Shown one piece after another: positions 31,074-39,538 of a stretch of DNA of 64,000 bases (position 1 is its first letter; each line of letters opens with the position of its first letter). The notes beneath the pieces are model-generated. The model was not told where the DNA came from. It searched no databases and was given only the letters and a program-made list of their open reading frames with translations. This stretch comes from Mycolicibacterium flavescens. GTDB taxonomy: Bacteria; Actinomycetota; Actinomycetes; Mycobacteriales; Mycobacteriaceae. The stretch is taken from positions 992,001-1,056,000 of the forward strand of contig LR134353.1 in NCBI GenBank assembly GCA_900637135.1. Reading direction: 5' to 3'. A program made the position numbers and the translations under genes.

Positions 31074-32048
31074 GTGCCGGGCTGGAACGGGAACACCGCC
31101 TCCGAGTGGGTGCCGACGGGGTCGGTCACCGTGCGAGTGCCCGGCAAGGTCAACCTCTACCTGGAAGTGGGTGACCGCCGCGACGACGGCTACCACGAGC
31201 TCACCACCGTGTTCCACGCCGTCTCGCTGCTCGACGAGATCATCGTCAGCAACGCCGACATGCTGTCGCTGGAAGTGTCCGGTGAAGGGGCCGAATCGCT
31301 GCCGGCCGACGAGCGCAACCTTGCGTGGCAGGCGGCGGAGTTGATGGCCGAACACGTGGGGCGGGCACCGGATGTGGCGATCTCGATCGACAAATCCATC
31401 CCGGTCGCCGGCGGGATGGCCGGCGGTAGCGCTGACGCGGCGGCGGTGTTGGTCGCGATGAACACGCTGTGGGAGTTGGGGGTGCCGCGGCGCGATCTGC
31501 ATGCGCTGGCGGCCCGGCTGGGCAGCGACGTGCCGTTCGCTCTGCACGGGGGGACCGCGTTGGGCACCGGGCGCGGTGAGGAGCTGGCGACGGTGTTGGC
31601 GCGCACGACGTTTCACTGGGTACTGGCCTTTGCCGACGGTGGGTTGTCGACCCCGGCGGTGTTCGCCGAGATCGACCGGCTGCGCGACTCTGCGGGCCCG
31701 GATCGCGAGCCGCCGCCGCGCCTCGAGGACGCCGAACCGGTGCTGGCCGCGCTGGCCTCCGGCGATCCGGCTCAACTCGCCCCGCTGCTCGGCAACGACC
31801 TGCAGCCCGCCGCGCTGAGCCTCGATCCGGAGTTGCGCCGCACGCTGCGCGCGGGCACGGAGGCCGGAGCCTTGGCAGGCATCGTGTCCGGGTCGGGGCC
31901 GACGTGCGCTTTTCTGTGCGCCTCGGCGGGCCAGGCGGTCGACGTCGGCGCGCAGTTGGCGGGCGCGGGCGTGTGTCGCACCGTGCGCGTGGCCAGCGGC
32001 CCCGTCCAGGGCGCGCGGGTGGTGCCGACGCCGTCGACGTCGGCGTGA
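31074..32048 (+). CDS. ispE: 4-diphosphocytidyl-2-C-methyl-D-erythritol kinase
   Basis: IspE phosphorylates CDP-methylerythritol in the MEP pathway to isoprenoids. The 324-residue GHMP kinase shows [24 protein letters not shown] at the start (substrate Lys and the GYHEL motif), then the ATP loop [16 protein letters not shown], and SGSGPTCAF near the C-terminus. The GTG at 31074 gives the usual short actinobacterial extension. It is separated from rsmA by the antisense kinase gene, so it needs its own promoter, probably in the 80-bp gap before it. Confidence 0.95.
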   Translation: MPGWNGNTASEWVPTGSVTVRVPGKVNLYLEVGDRRDDGYHELTTVFHAVSLLDEIIVSNADMLSLEVSGEGAESLPADERNLAWQAAELMAEHVGRAPDVAISIDKSIPVAGGMAGGSADAAAVLVAMNTLWELGVPRRDLHALAARLGSDVPFALHGGTALGTGRGEELATVLARTTFHWVLAFADGGLSTPAVFAEIDRLRDSAGPDREPPPRLEDAEPVLAALASGDPAQLAPLLGNDLQPAALSLDPELRRTLRAGTEAGALAGIVSGSGPTCAFLCASAGQAVDVGAQLAGAGVCRTVRVASGPVQGARVVPTPSTSA

Positions 32049-32388
32049 CCTCATGTCGCCGGGGAACAGTTTGGTCACGAGAGGGTGTGACCCAGACCTC
32101 AATACTCGCGAGAGTTTGGCGGCTACTTAAGAGTTGCATAAGATGACCGATGGTGAAGATTAGCTGTCATGCATCGGACACGACTTTCTTTCCCGCCGGA
32201 GACCTCGGTGGGCGCCTTGTCGGATACGGCGAAGGCCTCGGTGCATCGCCAATTCGAGACGAAACCGCTCCCGACTCGTGTGCGCGCCTTCGCGACCACA
32301 TCTCTGATCGGGCGGAGCATATGACGAGGATTTTTGCGCTGAGCCCCATGCCGCAGGCGCAGCGGCTCCAGGAACCGAGGAGGGTGTC
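32049..32388. other. 340-bp intergenic region before the acyl-activating enzyme
   Basis: No gene I would support. Short open frames here are shadows. The segment contains a possible TAAGAT -10-like hexamer near 32139 and ends with GGAGG eight bases before the GTG of the next gene. It is AT-richer than its flanks, so a long regulated leader is possible. Confidence 0.5.
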
Positions 32389-34023
32389 GTGAGCCGATTC
32401 ACCGAGAAGATGTACCGCAATGCCCGCACCGTGACGACGGGCATGGTCACCGGTGAACCGTACGAACCCGTCCGCCACACCTGGGGCGAGGTGCACGAGC
32501 GCGCCCGCTGCGTCGCAGGCGGCCTCGAGAAGGCCGGTATCGGACTCGGCGACGCGGTCGGCGTGCTGGCCGGCTTCCCCGTGGAGATCGCCCCGACCGC
32601 CCAGGGCCTGTGGATGCGCGGCGCCAGCCTGACCATGCTGCACCAGCCCACCCCGCGCACCGACCTCGCGGTCTGGGCCGAGGACACGATGAACGTCGTG
32701 CGGATGATCGAGGCCAAGGCCGTCATCGTCTCTGAACCGTTCATGGTCGCCGTCCCGGTGCTCCAAGAGCAGGGCATCACGGTCCTCACCGTGTCGGACC
32801 TGATGGCCTCCGATCCGATCGACCCGATCGACGTCGGCGAGGACGATCTCGCGCTGATGCAGCTGACCTCCGGCTCCACGGGCTCGCCCAAGGCGGTCCA
32901 GATCACGCACCGCAACATCTACTCCAACGCCGAGGCGATGTTCATCGGCGCCGAGTACGACGTCGAGAAGGACGTCATGGTCAGCTGGCTGCCGTGCTTC
33001 CACGACATGGGCATGGTCGGCTTCTTGACCATCCCGATGTACTTCGGCGCGGAACTGGTCAAGGTCACCCCGCTGGACTTCCTGCGCGACACCCTGCTGT
33101 GGGCCAAGCTCATCGACAAGTACAAGGGCACGATGACCGCGGCGCCGAACTTCGCCTATGCGCTGTTCGCCAAGCGGTTGCGCCGCCAGGCCAAGCCGGG
33201 TGAGTTCGACCTGTCCACGCTGCGGTTCGCGCTGTCGGGCGCCGAGCCCGTCGAGCCCGCCGACGTCGAGGACCTGCTGGATGCCGGCAAGCCATTCGGC
33301 CTGAAGCCCGACGCCATCCTGCCCGCCTACGGCATGGCCGAGACCACGCTCGCGGTGTCGTTCTCTCCGTGCGGCGCGGGACTGGTGGTCGACGAGGTCG
33401 ACGCCGATCTGCTGGCCGCGCTGCGCCGCGCCGTACCCGCGACAAAGGGCAACACCCGCCGGCTGGCCTCGCTGGGACCGCTGCTGCGCGACCTCGAGGC
33501 CCGCGTCATCGACGAGCAGGGCAACGTGATGCCGCCGCGCGGCGTCGGTGTGATCGAGCTTCGCGGTGAATCACTGACCCCCGGCTACATCACCATGGGC
33601 GGATTCATCCCGGCGCAGGACGAGCACGGCTGGTACGACACCGGCGACCTCGGCTACATCACCGACGAAGGCAACATCGTCGTGTGCGGCCGGGTCAAGG
33701 ACGTCATCATCATGGCCGGCCGCAACATCTACCCGACCGACATCGAGCGCGCCGCATGCCGTGTCGAGGGGGTCCGGCCGGGATGCGCCGTCGCGGTGCG
33801 TCTCGACGCGGGCCACTCGCGGGAGACGTTCGCCGTCGCGGTGGAGTCCAACGCCTGGCAGGATCCCGTCGAGGTGCGCCGGATCGAGCAGCAGGTCGCC
33901 CATGAGGTGGTCGGCGAGGTCGACGTGCGTCCGCGCAACGTCGTCGTGCTCGGACCCGGCACCATCCCGAAGACGCCGTCGGGCAAGCTGCGCCGCAGCA
34001 CCTCGGTCTCGCTCGTCACCTAG
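32389..34023 (+). CDS. Fatty acyl-AMP ligase / acyl-CoA synthetase (Pks16-like)
   Basis: An adenylate-forming enzyme of 544 residues. Core motifs are present: [21 protein letters not shown] (P-loop-like A3), [11 protein letters not shown] (A5), [10 protein letters not shown] with the ATP-binding Asp, [18 protein letters not shown] (hinge), and the C-terminal lysine loop TPSGKLRRS. The ACP- or CoA-partner specificity cannot be decided without structural comparison, because mycobacterial FAALs differ by an insertion I cannot align by eye. Position matches Rv1013 (pks16) beside pth. GGAGG precedes the GTG start. It is also a plausible acetylation target of Pat, which acts on this superfamily. 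Confidence 0.88.
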   Translation: MSRFTEKMYRNARTVTTGMVTGEPYEPVRHTWGEVHERARCVAGGLEKAGIGLGDAVGVLAGFPVEIAPTAQGLWMRGASLTMLHQPTPRTDLAVWAEDTMNVVRMIEAKAVIVSEPFMVAVPVLQEQGITVLTVSDLMASDPIDPIDVGEDDLALMQLTSGSTGSPKAVQITHRNIYSNAEAMFIGAEYDVEKDVMVSWLPCFHDMGMVGFLTIPMYFGAELVKVTPLDFLRDTLLWAKLIDKYKGTMTAAPNFAYALFAKRLRRQAKPGEFDLSTLRFALSGAEPVEPADVEDLLDAGKPFGLKPDAILPAYGMAETTLAVSFSPCGAGLVVDEVDADLLAALRRAVPATKGNTRRLASLGPLLRDLEARVIDEQGNVMPPRGVGVIELRGESLTPGYITMGGFIPAQDEHGWYDTGDLGYITDEGNIVVCGRVKDVIIMAGRNIYPTDIERAACRVEGVRPGCAVAVRLDAGHSRETFAVAVESNAWQDPVEVRRIEQQVAHEVVGEVDVRPRNVVVLGPGTIPKTPSGKLRRSTSVSLVT

Positions 34024-34035
34024 TCCCCTAGGTGC

Positions 34036-34096
34036 GCGAGCGACCGTGTTTGCACCCCGACACTCCGCGTAGCGCCTGCATTTTGCGGTCGCTCGC
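34036..34096. repeat. Palindromic repeat, copy D
   Basis: Inverted repeat with arms GCGAGCGACCG (34036-34046) and CGGTCGCTCGC (34086-34096), perfect over 11 bp with a 39-nt loop. It starts 13 bases after the previous stop and just before a transporter operon. Its sequence is unrelated to copies A-C. Confidence 0.7.
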
Positions 34097-34137
34097 CACG
34101 TAATGAGCTGTCCGTGAGTGGCGATACGTTCGGTGTC

Positions 34138-35097
34138 ATGCCTTCCGCTCCCGCCATCGAGGCGATCGATCTTGTGAAGCGCTTCGGCGACGGCGAACCG
34201 GCCGTCGACGGCGTCACCTTCACCGTTCCCCCCGGTACGGTGCTCGGGCTGCTGGGCCCGAACGGCGCCGGCAAGACCACCACCGTGCGGATGATGACGA
34301 CGTTGACCGCACCGACCAGCGGCACCGCCCGCGTCGCCGGCTACGACGTCGTGCGCGAACCCGATCAGGTGCGCCGCAACATGGGCCTGACCGGGCAGGT
34401 CGCCACCGTCGACGAGCTGCTCACCGGCCGCGAGAACATCCGGATGATCGGCGGGCTCTACGGCATCCGCAAGAGGGACCTCATCAAACTGGGTGATCAA
34501 CTGCTGGAACAGTTCTCGATCGCCGACGCCGCCGATCGCGTGGTGAAGTCCTACTCGGGCGGCATGCGTCGCCGGCTCGATCTCGCGGTGAGCCTGCTCG
34601 CCTCGCCGCCGGTGTTGTTCCTCGACGAGCCGACCACCGGCCTGGACCCTCGCAGCCGCAGCGAATTATGGGACGCGCTAAGAGGTCTCGTCGAGCAGGG
34701 CACCACGCTGCTGCTGACCACGCAGTACCTCGAAGAGGCCGATCAGCTGGCCGACAACATCCTGGTGATCGACAAGGGGCGCATCATCGCCGAGGGTTCG
34801 CCACTTGAGCTCAAACAGCAGGCAGGCAATGCCAGCCTTGTCGTCACCGTGACGAGCACCGAGGACCTCTCCGCGGCCCAGGCGCTGCTCGCCGCGGACG
34901 GTAGCGAAGTGTTCGTCAACGCAGGCGCACGCGAGTTGACCGCGGCCGCCGAGGGCCTCGACGACATGATCCGCGTCGCGGCGATGCTGCGCGATAACGA
35001 CATCGCCGTCGACGACATCGGGTTGTCGCGACCGAGCCTCGACGACGTCTTCCTCTCGCTGACCGGTCACCGCAGCGAAGAGGAGGACGGTGCATGA
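34138..35097 (+). CDS. DrrA-like ABC transporter ATP-binding protein
   Basis: ATP-binding subunit of a drug exporter of the daunorubicin-resistance (DrrA) type, 319 residues. Walker A is GPNGAGKTTTVRMM, the signature is YSGGMRRRLDLA, and Walker B is VLFLDEPTTGLDPRS. The C-terminal extension (after about residue 225), with SRPSLDDVFLSLTGH, matches DrrA-type proteins. I chose the ATG at 34138 over a GTG at 34114. Its stop overlaps the permease start by four bases (ATGA), so subunits are made together. In M. tuberculosis drrABC belong to the PDIM locus; substrate here is unknown. Confidence 0.88.
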   Translation: MPSAPAIEAIDLVKRFGDGEPAVDGVTFTVPPGTVLGLLGPNGAGKTTTVRMMTTLTAPTSGTARVAGYDVVREPDQVRRNMGLTGQVATVDELLTGRENIRMIGGLYGIRKRDLIKLGDQLLEQFSIADAADRVVKSYSGGMRRRLDLAVSLLASPPVLFLDEPTTGLDPRSRSELWDALRGLVEQGTTLLLTTQYLEEADQLADNILVIDKGRIIAEGSPLELKQQAGNASLVVTVTSTEDLSAAQALLAADGSEVFVNAGARELTAAAEGLDDMIRVAAMLRDNDIAVDDIGLSRPSLDDVFLSLTGHRSEEEDGA

Positions 35098-35960
35098 CCA
35101 TCGAAGGTGACATGACTACCGTGGCGCCACCGGCACACGCCCAAAGGAAACGGGTCGCGATTCGACGAACCAACATTACCCAGCAGTCTTGGATCATGGT
35201 CAAGCGCAACATGATCCACACCAAGCGCATGCCCGAGATGCTGAGCGACGTCACCACCCAGCCCATCATGTTCGTGTTGCTGTTCGCGTTCGTATTCGGC
35301 GCGTCGATACCCAACCCGGGAGGCACCAACTACCGCGAGTTCCTGCTGCCGGGCATCCAGGCGCAAACTATCGTGTTCTCGGCATTCGTCGTGGCATCCG
35401 GTATCACCGCCGACATCGAGAAGGGCATCATCGACCGGTTCCGCTCGCTGCCCATCTCGCGATCGTCGGTGCTCATCGGTCGCAGCATCGCCAGCCTGAT
35501 CCACTCGTCGCTGGGCGTGGTGGTGATGGCGCTGACGGGCCTGGCGATCGGCTGGCGCATCCGCGGCAGCGTCGCCGAGGCGGTGCTGGCCTTCGCTCTG
35601 GTCCTGGTCTTCGGTTTCGGAATGATCTGGTTCGGCATCCTGATCGGCTCACTGCTGCGCACCGTCGAGGCCGTCAACGGCGTGATGTTCACCGTCTTGT
35701 TCCCGATCACGTTCCTGGCCAACACATTTGTCCCGACCGAGCCGATGCCTCACTGGCTGCGGGTCATCGCCGAGTGGAACCCGGTGTCGTCGCTGGCTCA
35801 AGCGATGCGCGAACTGTGCGGCAACGGCGGACCCGCGCCCGACAGTGCGCAGCTGCCGCTGCACCATCCGGTGCTGGCGACCATCCTCTGGTCCCTGCTG
35901 CTGACGGCGGTCTTCGCGCCGTTCGCCCTGCGCGCCTACGCCCGCCGCACCGGCAGCTAG
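35094..35960 (+). CDS. DrrB-like ABC-2 type transporter permease
   Basis: Membrane subunit of 288 residues forming the exporter with the preceding ATPase. About six hydrophobic segments are visible, for example PIMFVLLFAFVFGASIP, VFSAFVVASGITADIEKGI (with the conserved loop GIIDRFRSLPISRSS), VVVMALTGLAIGW, AVLAFALVLVFGFGMIWFG and NGVMFTVLFPITFLANTFV. The DRFRSLPI motif is typical of ABC-2 permeases. Its start overlaps the ATPase gene, and no third (DrrC) subunit follows; a phosphotransferase gene converges on it with a 4-base overlap. Confidence 0.88.
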   Translation: MTIEGDMTTVAPPAHAQRKRVAIRRTNITQQSWIMVKRNMIHTKRMPEMLSDVTTQPIMFVLLFAFVFGASIPNPGGTNYREFLLPGIQAQTIVFSAFVVASGITADIEKGIIDRFRSLPISRSSVLIGRSIASLIHSSLGVVVMALTGLAIGWRIRGSVAEAVLAFALVLVFGFGMIWFGILIGSLLRTVEAVNGVMFTVLFPITFLANTFVPTEPMPHWLRVIAEWNPVSSLAQAMRELCGNGGPAPDSAQLPLHHPVLATILWSLLLTAVFAPFALRAYARRTGS

Positions 35961-37006
35961 GCGCGAATCGCGGCCACCGTCCATGCGGGCAGGATCGGCG
36001 CCCGGGTGAGGAAGTGCTCCGACTGCCCGGTCGCCCGCAACAGGACCTGCGTCCGCAGGATGCAACACCCCATGCGGACCATCGCGAATATCTCGTACCA
36101 GTCGAGATCTTCGAGCGGCCTGCCGAGCATCTCCTCGTAGCGTCCGATAACCGAAGCGCGGCTGTCGAAGCCTTCGAGTTCGGGGTCGAGGTCCAAGCCG
36201 TTGACCTCGAGCATCTGCTTTCGGGTGGCCAGCCACCACGCGACATCGGCTTCCGCGGGGCAGACGCAGGCCTGCTCCCAGTCCAGCGCGCCAACGAGTT
36301 CGCCGGAGTCGTCGAAGATCGCGTTGGACAACCGCGCATCGCCCCAGCAGATACTCAAATCAGTTGTGGCGGAGGGTGTGCGGCGCGTCAGCCAGTCGAA
36401 GGCTTCGGTGATGACATCGGGGACCTGGTCATCAGTGCCCCACCTGACGTACTCGCGCCACCACTCGAGCTCGGCGCTGACACCGACTCCCTGGGGTCGG
36501 GCCAGCCACGGGGCCTGTTCGGGCGGCACCCGATGCAGGCGCGCCATTGTTTCCAGGAATGAGTCGTGCACTCGGCGCTGCACGGTCATGCCGGCGTCGT
36601 GCAGCCAACCGCGCGTGGCATAGCTGGTGTCCGACGGTGTGTGGCCGACGATCCGTGGCATCACAAGGAATTTCGAGCCGATCCACGACTCGTAGGGCTC
36701 GTAGACGATCGGTGACGGCGTCGCGACACCGTGTTCGTGGAGAAGTCGCTGCGTCGCGGACTGCGCGTCGAGGTCGTATTCGGGAAAGATCCCGCCGCCC
36801 GCAGGCGGTATCCGGATGACGTGCTCACTGTTGCGTCCGCCGGTTTCGACGTTGAACACCAGTGTTTCGCTCGACCAGCCCGCGGCCCGGTTCGCCGGCC
36901 GTAGTTCGGATAGGACGACCTCGTCGGTGTGCCGGTTGGCGAACCAGTCCCGCAGCCTGGCGCGGGTGGCCTCGAGGTCGCGTTTGACCAGAGCGATGCC
37001 CGCCAT
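35957..37006 (-). CDS. Phosphotransferase family protein (APH/choline-kinase fold)
   Basis: A 349-residue kinase-fold protein. The catalytic loop reads ICWGDARLSNAIFDD, equivalent to HGDxxxxN, and the magnesium motif is ALDWEQACV. The N-terminus has NRAAGWSSETLVF near residues 41-53, then HVIRIPP carrying the ATP-binding Arg/Lys region. The replacement of His by Trp in the catalytic loop is also seen in other acyl-CoA dehydrogenase-linked APH proteins of mycobacteria. Substrate is unknown; antibiotic resistance should not be assumed. It diverges from the hydrolase at 37089 over a region with TetR-type half-sites. Confidence 0.8.
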   Translation of the reverse strand: MAGIALVKRDLEATRARLRDWFANRHTDEVVLSELRPANRAAGWSSETLVFNVETGGRNSEHVIRIPPAGGGIFPEYDLDAQSATQRLLHEHGVATPSPIVYEPYESWIGSKFLVMPRIVGHTPSDTSYATRGWLHDAGMTVQRRVHDSFLETMARLHRVPPEQAPWLARPQGVGVSAELEWWREYVRWGTDDQVPDVITEAFDWLTRRTPSATTDLSICWGDARLSNAIFDDSGELVGALDWEQACVCPAEADVAWWLATRKQMLEVNGLDLDPELEGFDSRASVIGRYEEMLGRPLEDLDWYEIFAMVRMGCCILRTQVLLRATGQSEHFLTRAPILPAWTVAAIRA

Positions 37007-37033
37007 GGAGAAAGGCTTACACGCGGGTGGTGA

Positions 37034-37076
37034 GATGTAAAGGAGCAACCTGTTACATCCGATATCTCGTATGTAA
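37034..37076. promoter_or_regulatory. TetR-type operator array between phosphotransferase and hydrolase genes
   Basis: Three 6-bp half-sites, ATGTAA (37035-37040), TTACAT (37053-37058) and ATGTAA (37071-37076), repeat every 18 bp in alternating orientation. This gives ATGTAA-N12-TTACAT and TTACAT-N12-ATGTAA. It overlaps the region where both divergent promoters must lie. The same pattern appears next to the tetR gene at 38488. Confidence 0.7.
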
Positions 37077-37088
37077 TACGCTCGCGGA

Positions 37089-37931
37089 GTGACCCGACCG
37101 CAGGCGCTCACCTTCGGCGACATCGACGACCACGACCGGCCACTGGCTGTCCTGGTTCACGGCTTCCCCGACACCCCGTTCACGTGGCGCCACCTCGGAC
37201 CGCATCTGGTCGGCCGCGGCTATCGCGTCATCGCGCCGTGGCTCCCCGGATTCGACACACTGGTCAGCCACCCGGTCAGCGTCGGCACGTACGTGCGCCA
37301 CGTACGCCAGGTCGCCCACGCGAGCGGAGCCGACGACCGCGCGGTGCTGATCGGTCACGACTGGGGTGCGCACGCGGGCTACGGCGTGGTCGCGGGCTCG
37401 GCCCCGGTCTTCGGGCGTTTCGTCGCGCTCGCCGTACCGCCGATCGGTGTGCTGGCGACCGGCCTGTTCACCTATCGGCAGCTCAAACGGTCGTTCTACA
37501 TCTGGTTCATCCAGCAGGTCGGGTTGGCCGAGGCGGCGTTGCTCGCGCCGGGATTCTGGGAGTCCCTGTGGGCGGACTGGTCACCGGGATACGACTGCGC
37601 CGAAGACATCGCCGAACTGCGCAGGCACGTCACCGCCGAGAACATCACCGACGTCGTCGGGCCGTACCGCGCGTCGTTCAATCCGGAGTTCGGCGATCCC
37701 GAAGCCGCCGACGAGACCGCGGCGACGGCCGTGCCGCCCCCGGTCCCGACGCTCTACCTACATGGCCGCGACGACGGCGCGATCGGCGCCGAGCTGCTCG
37801 CCGACCTGGACGAGTACCTGACGACCGCCGGGTCGTCGCACGAAATCATCGACGGAGTCGGGCACTTCCTGCACCTCGAACAGCCCGAGCTGATCGCGGC
37901 CAAGATCAGCGACTGGCTGGACGCGGGGTGA
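37089..37931 (+). CDS. Alpha/beta hydrolase, epoxide hydrolase-like
   Basis: A 280-residue alpha/beta hydrolase. The oxyanion segment is HGFPDTPFTWRHL, the nucleophile is the Asp in IGHDWGAHAG, the acid is in HGRDDGAIG, and the His in GVGHFLHLEQP. An Asp nucleophile with the HGFPxT loop marks epoxide-hydrolase-like or dehalogenase-like enzymes rather than serine esterases. Substrate cannot be read. The GTG at 37089 lies 13 bases after the last TetR-type half-site, so expression is probably under the neighbouring regulator. It converges with tetR, overlapping it by 26 bases. Confidence 0.85.
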   Translation: MTRPQALTFGDIDDHDRPLAVLVHGFPDTPFTWRHLGPHLVGRGYRVIAPWLPGFDTLVSHPVSVGTYVRHVRQVAHASGADDRAVLIGHDWGAHAGYGVVAGSAPVFGRFVALAVPPIGVLATGLFTYRQLKRSFYIWFIQQVGLAEAALLAPGFWESLWADWSPGYDCAEDIAELRRHVTAENITDVVGPYRASFNPEFGDPEAADETAATAVPPPVPTLYLHGRDDGAIGAELLADLDEYLTTAGSSHEIIDGVGHFLHLEQPELIAAKISDWLDAG

Positions 37932-38478
37932 GCGATGCGGAACGGCCGTTGCGCGCGGCGTCGAGGCCTGCGGCGTGGCGCAGTTCGGCGAGGAAGTTCT
38001 CGGGGCTGGCTCCTCCGAGCAGGTAGTGGCACACCGCGATGCGCACCACGGCCGCCGCGGCGACGTCCTTGTTGTCGCCGGGGATGATCCGTGCGATCCG
38101 CTCGTGCATGATCGGCAGCACACGCCTCATCTGCGCGAGCACGTGTTCGGGTTCGGTATCGGCGAGCGATCCTAGGGAGTAGGTGCTCTGGAACTCGACG
38201 ATGAAGCGCAACGCCGCATCGAGGCGGTCGCGGCCCACGAGGCCCGCCATCGCGCTCGCGATTCCCGCATCGAAGTTGTCCTGTTCGTAGAGGCCGAACG
38301 CCTCGAGCAACCCCTCCTTGGAACCGAAGTGGCGGTACAGCGTCGGGCGGGAGACGCCCGCCTGGGCGGCGACATCGGACAGCTGCAGCTTCCGCCGACC
38401 GTCACGGGCCAGCACGACGAAAGTGGCCGCGAGGATGCGCCGCCGCGTCGACTGCTCGGCATCCTCGGTGCGGGCCAC
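37906..38478 (-). CDS. TetR family transcriptional regulator
   Basis: A 190-residue regulator. The N-terminal HTH occupies about residues 10-55 (TRRRILAATFVVLARDGR, then LQLSDVAAQAGVSRPTLYRHFGSKEGLLEAF). The C-terminal ligand domain is helical, with no recognisable effector motif. I chose the GTG at 38478 with AAAGG seven bases upstream; a TTG two codons earlier is an alternative. Operator-like TTACAT-N12-ATGT sites lie immediately upstream and again between the phosphotransferase and hydrolase genes, so the regulator likely controls itself, the PF10118-type gene and the hydrolase divergon. Confidence 0.9.
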   Translation of the reverse strand: MARTEDAEQSTRRRILAATFVVLARDGRRKLQLSDVAAQAGVSRPTLYRHFGSKEGLLEAFGLYEQDNFDAGIASAMAGLVGRDRLDAALRFIVEFQSTYSLGSLADTEPEHVLAQMRRVLPIMHERIARIIPGDNKDVAAAAVVRIAVCHYLLGGASPENFLAELRHAAGLDAARNGRSASLTPRPASR

Positions 38479-38487
38479 GATCAACCT

Positions 38488-38511
38488 TTACATCTGCAGG
38501 GTCAAATGTCA
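38488..38511. promoter_or_regulatory. TetR-type operator beside tetR
   Basis: TTACAT (38488-38493), 12 bases, then ATGTCA (38506-38511). The half-sites and spacing match the array at 37034-37076 with one substitution. It sits ten bases upstream of the tetR start and in the region shared with the divergent PF10118-type gene. Confidence 0.68.
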
Positions 38512-38599
38512 CACTAACGCTACATCAAGCCCGAGCACCCCATTGACGGGTGAGTCACCGGATGCGCAGTGCCACGTCCCGGTGCGGAGGAGAGCAACG

Positions 38600-39532
38600 G
38601 TGACCGACCTCATCGTCCGCAAGATCGGATGGGAGTTCGACGCGTCAGTGCCGTTCATGTGGCAGCCGGCCAACCCGAATTTCGGACTGTTCTGCAATGC
38701 GTTCACGTTCATCGCGGTGCCCTTCGAGCGCTACATCGTCAGTGCGGTGCGGATGGCCGCTGACCGGTTGGCCGAAAGTCCCGGCGTCGCGGAGGAAGCC
38801 GAGGGGTTCCTCAAGCAGGAAGCCCAGCATGCCGCCGCGCATCGCAAGCACATGCTCGCGCTGATCGACCGATACCCCGACCTCGAGCAGTGCTACGCTG
38901 ACGCCTGCGCGGCCTACGACGAGCTGCTGAGGAACGAGCCGGTCGCCTTCCACCTCGCCTACGTCGCCAACCTCGAAGCCACGTTCACCCCGCTGTTCAA
39001 AGTTATTCTCGACCACCGTGATTCGCTGTTCGGCGGGGGCGATGTCCGGGTCGCCTCGCTGATGATGTGGCACTTCGTCGAGGAGATCGAGCACCGCAGT
39101 TCGGGGCTGATCCTGTGCAATCACGTCAACCCCCACCCGTGGTCCCGCGTCAAGCACATCAAGAGGACGTTCAGCCATGTCGCCGCCATCGCGGACGCGA
39201 TCGCGACGGTGTTCGACGAGGTCGTCCCGATCGAGGATCGCGGCGTCTCCACCCGCGAGTTGTTGTCCGGCGACTTTCTGACCGGTGAACTCAAACACCG
39301 CCTGCCCATCGTGCGCCGCCGACGCGACGGCGGGGGAGCACCCACGATCTTCCAACCGGTGCCGACCGCCGACCTGGCGAAAATGGTATGGCGACTGGCG
39401 CTTTCGCAGACGCCGTACCACGATCCGGCCGATCAGCCGCTGCCCGCGTGGGCGCAGATCTGGATGCGCGCCTACGACAACGGCGCAGATATGACGACGT
39501 TCGCCCGGTCGTCGTCCACCACGGAAAGGTGA
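38600..39532 (+). CDS. Predicted metal-dependent hydrolase (PF10118-like, diiron-type helices)
   Basis: A 310-residue, mostly helical protein. Two helices carry paired acidic and histidine residues, FLKQEAQHAAAHRKHM (near residues 75-90) and MWHFVEEIEHRSSG (near 155-168), the pattern expected of a carboxylate-bridged metal centre. This matches my memory of the predicted metal-dependent hydrolase family PF10118; the activity is undefined. GGAGGAG eight bases upstream sets the GTG at 38600. The next gene starts 6 bp downstream, so the two form an operon under the TetR-type operator. No signal peptide is visible. Confidence 0.72.
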   Translation: MTDLIVRKIGWEFDASVPFMWQPANPNFGLFCNAFTFIAVPFERYIVSAVRMAADRLAESPGVAEEAEGFLKQEAQHAAAHRKHMLALIDRYPDLEQCYADACAAYDELLRNEPVAFHLAYVANLEATFTPLFKVILDHRDSLFGGGDVRVASLMMWHFVEEIEHRSSGLILCNHVNPHPWSRVKHIKRTFSHVAAIADAIATVFDEVVPIEDRGVSTRELLSGDFLTGELKHRLPIVRRRRDGGGAPTIFQPVPTADLAKMVWRLALSQTPYHDPADQPLPAWAQIWMRAYDNGADMTTFARSSSTTER

Positions 39533-39538
39533 CATCGA

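Noticed and set aside
38318..38599. An extended N-terminus for the PF10118-type protein
   Set aside because: It overlaps tetR in opposite sense, while GGAGGAG supports the GTG at 38600.
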